Of a stretch of 7,828 nucleotides of DNA, positions 1 through 5,406 are shown piece after piece. The position numbers and the translations under genes are program-made. Source of the stretch: Saprospiraceae bacterium (GTDB lineage Bacteria > Bacteroidota > Bacteroidia > Chitinophagales > Saprospiraceae); contig JABDLW010000294.1 of NCBI GenBank assembly GCA_013001805.1, positions 1 through 7,828 on the forward strand, given 5' to 3'. Under the pieces are notes generated by a model. The model searched no databases. It saw only the letters and a list, made by a program, of their open reading frames with translations, and was not told the origin of the DNA. Position 1 is the stretch's first letter, and the number at the start of each line of letters is the position of its first letter.

Positions 1-385
1 CCATTACACGCAACCGGTCTCTGACCATGACGATTTTATGAAAGAATGTGTCGATCGGAATCTCCTTTGATTTCATGCCTTCCTCTCCCGGCTTTAAGAT
101 CAACTGACCATCAGTCCATCGATCTCCCAAATCAATAGGCTGGGAAATATCCGAATAGGCATTTAGAATGCGGATGAGGGATTTCTCCGCCTCATTAAAA
201 GTCACTACCTCATCTGCAGGAATGGCCTCAATGATTTCCCATTGATCATAACTTTTACCTACCTGCTTTATGCCAAATTTCATGAAGCAAACTTCGTAAG
301 CTGCCTTATGCACACGAATAATCGCTCCGTCTCCGTAAGCAGGATGATTAACCCGGCTACCGATGCCTAAAATATTTTCCTCCAT
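1..385 (-). CDS. Uncharacterised Bacteroidota protein with Tudor/CarD-like N-terminus (partial, 3' end outside window)
   Basis: This is the 5' part of a minus-strand gene: 128 codons are visible from an ATG at 385-383, and the frame is still open at the left edge. The N-terminus (residues about 6-50) reads IGSRVNHPAYGDGAII followed by short hydrophobic strands and a K-x-Y-D-x-W-E-I-I segment. The G-x-x-V-x-H-P-x-Y-G-x-G-x-I pattern is typical of small Tudor/SH3-like beta barrels such as those in CarD and in the UvrD C-terminus. The rest is mixed charged helix and strand, with a well-ordered IDTFFHKIVMVRDRLRVM segment at the visible end. No signal peptide or membrane segment is present, so it is probably cytoplasmic. 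I recall similar proteins of about 160 residues as conserved hypotheticals in this phylum, but no function is established and I do not assign one. A nucleic-acid or RNA-polymerase contact is possible from the barrel motif alone. There is no Shine-Dalgarno sequence. It lies 100 bases downstream of the symporter gene on the same strand. Confidence 0.8.
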   Translation of the reverse strand, partial: MEENILGIGSRVNHPAYGDGAIIRVHKAAYEVCFMKFGIKQVGKSYDQWEIIEAIPADEVVTFNEAEKSLIRILNAYSDISQPIDLGDRWTDGQLILKPGEEGMKSKEIPIDTFFHKIVMVRDRLRVM

Positions 386-485
386 ATTCTGCTCTGTTAT
401 TTGTGCAAATATGCAAAAAGCCCCAACTATGTTAGTTCCTTAACATTTCTAAATATACTTGGTTCAAAAATTCGTATTACAGGGG

Positions 486-1802
486 TTAAGTCGCTACACT
501 CTCTTTTTCATAATAGTCGTCGAGTTCTCTTACATGTGGCTTGCCAAGCAGACCCAAACTTTTGGCGACAATGATACTGACGGTGGCATCACCAGTCACA
601 TTGGTGATGGTGCGTACCATATCCAGCGGTCTGTCAACTGCGAAGATAAGGGCGAGACCCGCTTCCGGCACGCCCACAGCCCCTAAAACAATGACCAGCA
701 TGATCATCCCGGCACTGGGTACCGCTGCCGATCCAATGGAAGCCAAAGTCGCAGTAAGCACGATTGATAATTGGGCTCCAAGAGACAAATCAATACCAAA
801 AGCCTGAGCGATAAAAACGGCAGCTACACCCTGGTAGAGTGATGTTCCATCCATATTCACGGTAGCTCCAATGGGCAATACGAAGCTGCTGACTTCTTCA
901 TCCACACCCATATGTTCATGCACACGCTCCATGGTCACGGGCAAGGTGGCCGCACTGGAGCTGGTACTGAAGGCAACCAATTGAGCGGGAGCAATGCCTT
1001 CAAAAAATTTGGTGTACTTGTACCCGGCAAAGGTTTTAGCCAAAAGCGGATAAAAGACTAAAATGAGTATGATCAAGCCCAGCAGAACAGTGACGGAGTA
1101 CCATAGCAGTGCTTTAAAAAGATCCCAACTTGGAGACTCCACAATCAGGGCAGCAAGTAAAGCGAAGACACCATAGGGCGCACCAAGCATGATCATATCG
1201 ATCATTTTCAGGATGACTTCGTTCAGGCCATCTATAAAATCTGTCACTGGCTTGGCTTTTTTCGGATCAATCAGAATTAAGCCGATGCCAAAAAAAATCA
1301 CGAAGAAAATGACTTGTAGCATGTTGGTGTTATCACTCATGGCACTAAATATATTGCCCGGCACCAGGTCGACCAGGGGTTGTAAAGGTCCTTGATCTTT
1401 TTGTGCCATTGCCATTTCTATTTTGCCCGAGGCATCGGTAGAGTAACCATCAAGAAGTTCCTGGCGTGTTTGCTCATTTATTGAGGTGCCGGGTTTAATC
1501 AAATTCCCCAGCAATAATCCTAATAGCACAGCAACAATTGTCGTGGTGAGGTAGATCAATATGGTTCTCCCACCCATTCTTGATAATTTGCTTATGTCTT
1601 TAAGGTCACTAACTCCTTTTATCAGGGAAGCAATGATTAACGGGATAGCGATCAGTTTGAGTAAGTTGATGAAGATGGTGCCAAAGGGCTTGATCCAGTC
1701 AATCACCAACTCTTTTGCTCCAAAGCCCGAGGCTAATAGTCCGACAAGGATGCCCAAAAACATACCCAGGAGAATTTTCCAATGCAGTGCCATCTTCTTC
1801 AT
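486..1802 (-). CDS. Sodium/proton:glutamate-aspartate symporter (SDF/DAACS family)
   Basis: This inner-membrane secondary transporter imports acidic amino acids with sodium ions or protons. The protein is 438 residues, the usual family length, and is hydrophobic throughout with eight core helices and two re-entrant hairpins. Visible family signatures are the serine-rich hairpin 1 motif FSTSSSAATLP (278-288), NMDGT in TM7 (316-320), hairpin 2 around ASIGSAAVPSAG (354-365), and TM8 with D390, D394, R397, N401 and D405. In the archaeal homologue GltPh the residues at the same TM8 pattern bind the substrate: Asp394 the amino group, Arg397 the side-chain carboxylate. Both are kept here, which favours glutamate/aspartate over neutral amino acids (no Arg) or C4-dicarboxylates (as I recall, DctA lacks the Asp). 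The residues between the cytoplasmic helices are unremarkable and the frame is intact. The start at 1802 gives MKKMALHW; Met4 is an alternative start. No Shine-Dalgarno is seen. It is divergent from the peptidase gene and may share its intergenic control region. Confidence 0.93.
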   Translation of the reverse strand: MKKMALHWKILLGMFLGILVGLLASGFGAKELVIDWIKPFGTIFINLLKLIAIPLIIASLIKGVSDLKDISKLSRMGGRTILIYLTTTIVAVLLGLLLGNLIKPGTSINEQTRQELLDGYSTDASGKIEMAMAQKDQGPLQPLVDLVPGNIFSAMSDNTNMLQVIFFVIFFGIGLILIDPKKAKPVTDFIDGLNEVILKMIDMIMLGAPYGVFALLAALIVESPSWDLFKALLWYSVTVLLGLIILILVFYPLLAKTFAGYKYTKFFEGIAPAQLVAFSTSSSAATLPVTMERVHEHMGVDEEVSSFVLPIGATVNMDGTSLYQGVAAVFIAQAFGIDLSLGAQLSIVLTATLASIGSAAVPSAGMIMLVIVLGAVGVPEAGLALIFAVDRPLDMVRTITNVTGDATVSIIVAKSLGLLGKPHVRELDDYYEKESVAT

Positions 1803-1916
1803 GTGAGGTTATTTTTCAAGTGGTAAAATAGGAAATACTTTTGGCAACTGAAGGTGGGGCATTTCACAGAGATATCATAACCAAAATAGTACTTTAAATC
1901 AGCCTAGGGATCGACT

Positions 1917-1948
1917 GTGAGTGCAAGGACGTGTTCGTGCATCCTCAC
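1917..1948. repeat. Imperfect inverted repeat upstream of the peptidase -7 element
   Basis: GTGAG+TGCA at 1917-1925 pairs with TGCA+CTCAC at 1938-1948, giving nine base pairs interrupted by a two-base bulge (TC, 1942-1943) around a 12-base loop. It ends 18 bases before the -7 element, so it covers the -33 region of the peptidase promoter and could be an operator. Nine pairs with a bulge can arise by chance in a region of this size, so support is limited. Confidence 0.3.
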
Positions 1949-1966
1949 GATTCGAATTTATTAGCC

Positions 1967-1974
1967 TATTTTTG
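1967..1974 (+). promoter_or_regulatory. Bacteroidota-type -7 promoter element for the peptidase gene
   Basis: TATTTTTG is a perfect match to the TAnnTTTG -7 consensus used by the primary sigma factor of Bacteroidota. It ends 17 bases before the ATG at 1992, so transcription would start roughly 10 bases before the start codon and give a very short leader. No TTG is visible 17-21 bases upstream, where the -33 element should be, so the promoter may depend on an activator or may be a chance match in AT-rich sequence. Confidence 0.42.
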
Positions 1975-1991
1975 CGGTAAATATTTTCATT

Positions 1992-3482
1992 ATGCGATTA
2001 TGCGTTTTTCCAGCCGTGTTCTTCTACTTGTTTTTCGTTTCAGATTCTATTTTCGCTCAAGACGCAGAACTTAATATTGAGAAGCGAGATGTAGCCTCAT
2101 ACATCCGGTTTTTAGCATCGGATGAATTACAAGGCCGTAAAACAGGAGAACAAAGCAATTGGGTAGCGGCCCGGTATTTGGCAGAGCAATTCCGCTACTT
2201 CGGGGCCAAATCGCCAGCCGGACTCCGGGATGATTATCTGCAAGTTATTCCTTTTGTGCATGTGACACCACCGAAAAATGGCACACTTACCATTGGTGAT
2301 GAGGTGATGCAATTGGCCGATGACCTGATGATCCGCAGTTCGCCCGGGGGAATGACCGAAGGCGAGTTGTTGTTCCTGCCACAAGTCTTAGACTCAGAGA
2401 TTACGGAAGAAGTAAGGGGTAAATATGTGCTTACCTATATTGGCAGTAATAATACTAATGATCCACAGGCAGCATTTGCTTTATCACGCAATAAAAAGAA
2501 GGATCTCATGGCCCACGGTGCCCTTGGAATCATAGAAATATATCTTGGCCGGCATCCCTGGAATCTAATCAAACGCTATCTCGGGTCTGGAGGCCTGGCC
2601 ATTGTCGAAGAAGAGGAAGGCGATAGTGAATTTATCGTGTTGGCCATCAACAACAAGATGGATGAAGTAATTGCAGATTTAATGAAAGGGAAGAAAAGAA
2701 ATTTCAAATTGGAAACCGATGGACCTGTCGTGATTAAGCAGCCATCGGCAAATGTTGTTGGTGTAATTGAAGGCACAGACCCGGTGCTTAAGAATGAATA
2801 CATTGCATTGAGCGCTCATTTCGATCATGTTGGAACTTCATCTTCCTCTGAGCGGCCACAGACACAAATAGATTCGATATTCAATGGAGCCAGGGACAAT
2901 GCATTTGGGGTAGCGGCATTAATTTCCGCTGCCGAAGCGCTGGCAATAGAACCAGCAAAGCGGTCCATTTTGCTTATCGCCTGTACCGCTGAAGAAATTG
3001 GGCTTCTGGGTAGTAAGTATTTCGTGGAAAACCCAGTGGTGCCGCTGGATAAAATTGTATTCAATCTTAATACTGACGGTGCTGGCCACAGCGATTCGAG
3101 TATTATTTCAGTTATGGGGTTAAACCGGGTGGGTGCTGCTACTGAGATCAGTGAGGCATGCCTTGCCTATGGTCTCGAGCCCTATGCAGATCCGGCTCCG
3201 GAACAAAACCTCTTTGACCGGTCTGACAATGTATCATTTGCTGCTGTCGGGATTCCTGCTCCCACATTCAGCCCGGGATTCAGGGAATTCGACAAAGACA
3301 TCATGCGGCACTATCATCAACCCTCAGATGAGGTGGAGACACTGGATTTTGATTATGTACTGAAATTTTGTCGTGCCTACGCACTCTGTGCCCGGCTTAT
3401 CGCAAATAAGGATGAACGACCTATGTGGTCTTCCGGGGACAAATATGAAGAAGCCTATAAACACCTTTACCAGGTAAAATAG
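1992..3482 (+). CDS. Secreted M28-family zinc aminopeptidase with PA-like insertion
   Basis: This is a metallopeptidase that would remove N-terminal amino acids from peptides outside the cytoplasm using two zinc ions. Of 496 residues, the first 22 form a signal peptide with a hydrophobic stretch (AVFFYLFFV) and a probable signal peptidase I site at FA|Q. Residues about 30-75 form the helical N-terminal part (LASDELQGRKTG is a family hallmark). Residues about 110-185 look like a protease-associated (PA) domain, with V-R-G-K-Y-V-L and a later H-G-A-L-G-I-I-E. The catalytic M28 domain spans about 250-475. Its expected zinc ligands and catalytic residues are all visible: H276 with D278 (SAHFDHVG), D302 (ARDN), catalytic E334 and ligand E335 (TAEEIG), D362 (NTDGAG) and H442 (YHQPSDE). 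The enzyme should therefore be active. There is no C-terminal sorting domain, so it is either periplasmic or carried to the surface by other means. The start is the only ATG giving the full signal peptide and has no Shine-Dalgarno. The regulator gene begins two bases after its stop. Substrate preference cannot be read from the sequence. Confidence 0.92.
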   Translation: MRLCVFPAVFFYLFFVSDSIFAQDAELNIEKRDVASYIRFLASDELQGRKTGEQSNWVAARYLAEQFRYFGAKSPAGLRDDYLQVIPFVHVTPPKNGTLTIGDEVMQLADDLMIRSSPGGMTEGELLFLPQVLDSEITEEVRGKYVLTYIGSNNTNDPQAAFALSRNKKKDLMAHGALGIIEIYLGRHPWNLIKRYLGSGGLAIVEEEEGDSEFIVLAINNKMDEVIADLMKGKKRNFKLETDGPVVIKQPSANVVGVIEGTDPVLKNEYIALSAHFDHVGTSSSSERPQTQIDSIFNGARDNAFGVAALISAAEALAIEPAKRSILLIACTAEEIGLLGSKYFVENPVVPLDKIVFNLNTDGAGHSDSSIISVMGLNRVGAATEISEACLAYGLEPYADPAPEQNLFDRSDNVSFAAVGIPAPTFSPGFREFDKDIMRHYHQPSDEVETLDFDYVLKFCRAYALCARLIANKDERPMWSSGDKYEEAYKHLYQVK

Positions 3483-3484
3483 CT

Positions 3485-3946
3485 GTGCAGAGACTTGTAC
3501 TCAAACCCCTGATTTGGTACGGCCTGGTGTTGGCCCTGCTACTTATTTTTATGCGTCTCATCGAATACCGTTACCTGGTAAAAACTTTCTCGGTAGATAT
3601 CTATTTGGGCGGAATCGCATTATTATTTACCAGCCTGGGAATATGGATTGGATATCAGATCATTACAAGGAATAGCCGAGCCGGGAACTCCTTAAATGAA
3701 ATGGCACTTATTGCGGGAGAAGAATCCTTGTTGAGCGACCGGGAGATGGAAGTGCTCTTACTCATGGCTGAGGGGCTTAGTAATCGGGAAATCGGCGAAC
3801 GTCTTTATATATCCATCCACACAGTTAAAACGCATTCGACCAATATTTTTTCAAAGCTGGGAGTTAAACGCCGCACCCAGGCCATATCCCAGGCCCGGAC
3901 AATGGGTATAATTAAAGCGAAGCAAGAATCGGAATCCTTAAAATGA
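3485..3946 (+). CDS. Membrane-tethered LuxR-type HTH transcriptional regulator
   Basis: This 153-residue protein has two N-terminal membrane helices (about 7-27 and 38-60), a short linker with basic residues (TRNSR, 61-65), and a LuxR/FixJ DNA-binding domain at about 80-143. The HTH carries the family marks: LSDREMEVL (83-91), M-A-E-G-L-S-N-R-E-I-G (94-104), and the recognition helix HTVKTHSTNIFSKLGV (112-127). There is no receiver, PAS or ligand-binding domain, so the regulator would bind DNA while anchored in the inner membrane, with both termini in the cytoplasm and a short loop of about ten residues outside. The start is a GTG at 3485, two bases after the peptidase stop. An ATG at 3551 is in frame but would remove most of the first helix, so GTG is preferred. 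The spacing points to one transcript and translational coupling with the peptidase. Similar two-helix LuxR proteins occur in Bacteroidota, often, as I recall, beside DUF4199 genes. Its targets and signal are unknown; autoregulation or control of the downstream genes is inferred. Confidence 0.88.
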   Translation: MQRLVLKPLIWYGLVLALLLIFMRLIEYRYLVKTFSVDIYLGGIALLFTSLGIWIGYQIITRNSRAGNSLNEMALIAGEESLLSDREMEVLLLMAEGLSNREIGERLYISIHTVKTHSTNIFSKLGVKRRTQAISQARTMGIIKAKQESESLK

Positions 3947-4002
3947 TCGCTGACGAGGCATCATTTCTCAGAGATTACGGTATAAATTCAATATTCCATA
4001 TC

Positions 4003-4020
4003 CTGGGCTTCTTAGCCTAG
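4003..4020 (+). terminator. Short stem-loop after the regulator gene, weak terminator candidate
   Basis: CTGGGCT (4003-4009) pairs with AGCCTAG (4014-4020) over seven base pairs including one G-T, with a four-base loop (TCTT). It lies 57 bases after the regulator stop. It is not followed by a T tract, so intrinsic termination is doubtful. It may be a chance or processing hairpin. Confidence 0.2.
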
Positions 4021-4060
4021 TACTCTGTCAAGCAAAAGATTGCCGCTAATTACTAGTCCG

Positions 4061-4089
4061 AAAGTACCATTCCCTGATTTTGGTACTTT
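4061..4089. promoter_or_regulatory. Perfect 9-bp inverted repeat before DUF4199 gene, candidate operator
   Basis: AAAGTACCA at 4061-4069 and TGGTACTTT at 4081-4089 are exact reverse complements separated by 11 bases. The dyad lies 54 bases before the ATG of the DUF4199 gene. The right arm overlaps TACTTTAG (4084-4091), which matches the TAnnTTTG -7 consensus in all but one fixed position, so a protein bound here would cover the likely promoter. About one turn and a half to two turns of DNA separate the arm centres (20 bases), suitable for a dimeric helix-turn-helix protein. As an RNA hairpin it would have an AT-rich stem and no following T tract, so a terminator is less likely. The neighbouring LuxR-type regulator is the obvious candidate binder, but this is inference. 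Confidence 0.4.
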
Positions 4090-4142
4090 AGTATGAAGGG
4101 TTTTCCTACGCTTTCATGGAAATTGCCTGAAAATAAATCGAA

Positions 4143-4664
4143 ATGAGCAAGATCGTATTAACACTTGGTTCTATTGCCGGGATCATTTTGGTCATTATGT
4201 TAGGGCTTTCTCTGGCCTTTTCTTCCGGTGAAATGGACGCACAAAGCATGAAGTTTAGCGAGATCATTGGTTATGCCACAATGATCATTGCCCTATCGCT
4301 GATCTTTTTTGGAGTGAGGGCACACCGAGACAATGCATTGAACGGTCATATTGGATTTGGGCAGGCATTTCAGATTGGACTGCTAATTACTCTGGTGGCC
4401 TCGTTCTTTTATGTGGTAGGGTGGATGATTTTATCCAATATACTGGCTCCGGACTTTATGGACCAATATGCAGAATTCACCTTAAAATCAATGCAGGAAA
4501 GTGGTGCCAGTGTTTCGGAGATTAAAGCAGCAGAAGCCGAAATGGAAAAGTACCGACAGTACTATGAAAATCCATTGTTGAAGGCGGGACTGACTTTTAT
4601 GGAGATATTTCCAGTAGGTTTGATCATTAGCTTGATCAGTGCCATTATATTAAGAAAGAAATAA
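4143..4664 (+). CDS. DUF4199-family integral membrane protein
   Basis: The protein has 173 residues and four predicted membrane helices at about 5-27, 40-58, 74-98 and 147-170. Features that recall the DUF4199 family are the overall length, the glycine-rich segment H-I-G-F-G-Q-A-F-Q-I-G-L leading into the third helix (69-80), and a long amphipathic, charged segment between helices 3 and 4 (about 103-143, rich in Glu, Lys and Ala, containing K-A-A-E-A-E-M-E-K). The family has no established biochemical function; no catalytic motif is visible here, and a role in the inner membrane is all that can be said. The charged loop could form a coiled coil and mediate contact with a partner. The start ATG at 4143 follows an A-rich stretch without Shine-Dalgarno. 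It is preceded by a 196-base gap containing an inverted repeat and is followed after 89 bases by the VOC gene. Its position after a membrane-bound LuxR-type regulator suggests a functional link, but the sequence does not show one. Confidence 0.82.
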   Translation: MSKIVLTLGSIAGIILVIMLGLSLAFSSGEMDAQSMKFSEIIGYATMIIALSLIFFGVRAHRDNALNGHIGFGQAFQIGLLITLVASFFYVVGWMILSNILAPDFMDQYAEFTLKSMQESGASVSEIKAAEAEMEKYRQYYENPLLKAGLTFMEIFPVGLIISLISAIILRKK

Positions 4665-4699
4665 CGATCTACCAATGCAAAATAATAATGGAGGCTGCA

Positions 4700-4716
4700 G
4701 TAAGCTCGCTGCTTGC
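4700..4716 (+). other. Short hairpin in the DUF4199-VOC spacer
   Basis: GTAAGC (4700-4705) can pair with GCTTGC (4711-4716) over six base pairs, one of them G-T, around a five-base loop. A run of six T residues follows only 14 bases later (4730-4735). It might attenuate transcription between the two genes, but the stem is weak and the T run is not adjacent. The 89-base spacer otherwise holds no frame and no clear promoter, so the two genes may well share a transcript. Confidence 0.18.
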
Positions 4717-4753
4717 AAAATGATATTAATTTTTTCAAATAAAGACATAACAA

Positions 4754-5170
4754 ATGAAAAGAGTAACAGGTATTGGTGGGATATTTTTCAAATGTAAAGA
4801 TCCTGCCGAACTCCGAAACTGGTATCGCGATCATCTGGGTCTGGTGACCACCGAGTACGGATCCCTATTCGAATTTCGAGAGTCGGAAAATCCGGATAAA
4901 AAGGCATATCTGCAGTGGAGCACGTTTTCGGCTACTACAAAATACCTCGACCCATCGACCAAGGAATTCATGATTAATTACCGGGTCCAGGATTTGGAAG
5001 CGCTGGTCCCTCTTCTCAAAGAAGAAGGCGTCACTGTGCTGGATGATATTGAGACCTTTGACTATGGGAAATTTGTGCACATTCTTGATCCGGAGGGTAA
5101 TAAGATAGAGCTATGGGAACCCATTGATGAGGTATTTACAAAAGATTATAGTGATGAATCTACGAAATGA
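4754..5170 (+). CDS. VOC-superfamily (glyoxalase/bleomycin-resistance fold) protein
   Basis: This 138-residue cytoplasmic protein has the two beta-alpha-beta-beta-beta modules of the vicinal oxygen chelate fold. Module 1 covers about 3-58, with C-K-D-P-A-E-L-R-N-W-Y-R-D-H-L-G-L, the typical D-x-x-x-x-x-x-x-Y-x-x-x-L-G pattern. Module 2 covers about 70-122, with V-Q-D-L-E-A-L-V-P-L-L-K-E-E-G-V and the closing DPEGNKIELWEP. Members include glyoxalase I, dioxygenases and drug-binding resistance proteins, and the sequence does not tell these apart. Of the four positions that bind metal in glyoxalase I, by eye only the last (E119 in K-I-E-L-W) is clearly kept; the first is near Gly9, the second near Gln54 and the third near Met72, none the usual ligand. 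A non-metal binding role or an unusual site is therefore possible. The ATG at 4754 is the natural start, before the first strand. No Shine-Dalgarno is present. It is likely in the same unit as the DUF4199 gene. Confidence 0.87.
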   Translation: MKRVTGIGGIFFKCKDPAELRNWYRDHLGLVTTEYGSLFEFRESENPDKKAYLQWSTFSATTKYLDPSTKEFMINYRVQDLEALVPLLKEEGVTVLDDIETFDYGKFVHILDPEGNKIELWEPIDEVFTKDYSDESTK

Positions 5171-5406
5171 GCTTTTGATTGGTGGCGTAAAAGACATTTG
5201 ATACCAGTTGAATTTGAGCAATGAATCGCCGGGAGCCTCTCCTAGTTAATGGATTTTAATACCGCAGATAAGTTGAGTAGATGGAAATGTGCATGAAGTT
5301 CTTTATCTAAGATTGCAGCGGGAGCATGGGGCAGTTGTTGTTCGTAGGGTGCACTTGGGAAAGATTACTGATATTTGTTCTTTTTTGGATTTAGATCTAG
5401 TTGGCT
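5171..5406. other. Noncoding gap before the rhamnosidase gene
   Basis: This gap is 236 bases long. A small hairpin, GGGAG (5231-5235) with CTCCT (5239-5243), lies 60 bases after the VOC stop and is followed by a broken T-rich stretch; it is a weak terminator candidate. Near the right end GATATTTG (5370-5377) matches the TAnnTTTG -7 element except at its first base, 29 bases before the ATG, but no TTG is at normal spacing. An open frame starting at 5289 runs into the rhamnosidase in another frame and has no protein-like features. No RNA gene is evident. Confidence 0.5.

Larger units (their letters stand above)
1803..1991. promoter_or_regulatory. Divergent intergenic region between symporter and peptidase genes
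   Basis: These 189 bases separate two genes that start in opposite directions, so both promoters should lie here. On the plus strand a perfect TAnnTTTG element is present near the right end (listed separately). On the minus strand the best candidates are weaker: TATTTTGG-like and TATTTTAC-like stretches (about 1880-1888 and 1825-1832) that match the Bacteroidota -7 consensus only in part, and neither has a TTG at normal spacing. An imperfect inverted repeat at 1917-1948 lies just upstream of the peptidase -7 element. I see no open frame of note and no RNA gene. Confidence 0.6.

Noticed and set aside
429..446. 6-bp inverted repeat ATGTTA/TAACAT with a 6-base loop, considered as terminator of the symporter gene
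   Set aside because: The stem is short and AT-rich, and the nearest T run on the minus strand lies about 10 bases beyond it. A 6-bp dyad is expected by chance in a 100-base gap.
386..485. Promoter for the leftmost gene (CATATTTG and TATATTTA stretches on the minus strand)
   Set aside because: Each matches the -7 consensus only in part and neither has a TTG at a normal distance. The gene may also be read through from the symporter.
459..686. Open frame on the plus strand overlapping the 3' end of the symporter gene
   Set aside because: It lies antisense to a clear SDF symporter, has no domain-like pattern, and its length is expected by chance in an overlapping frame.
1889..1896. GTACTTTA shared by the divergent region (1889-1896) and the dyad before DUF4199 (4083-4090), considered as a common regulator site
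   Set aside because: About one shared 8-mer is expected by chance between two regions of this size when both strands are counted, and the first site lacks the matching second arm.
3551..3946. Shorter regulator starting at the ATG at 3551
   Set aside because: It would cut away most of a convincing first membrane helix; the GTG at 3485 also fits the tight spacing to the upstream stop.
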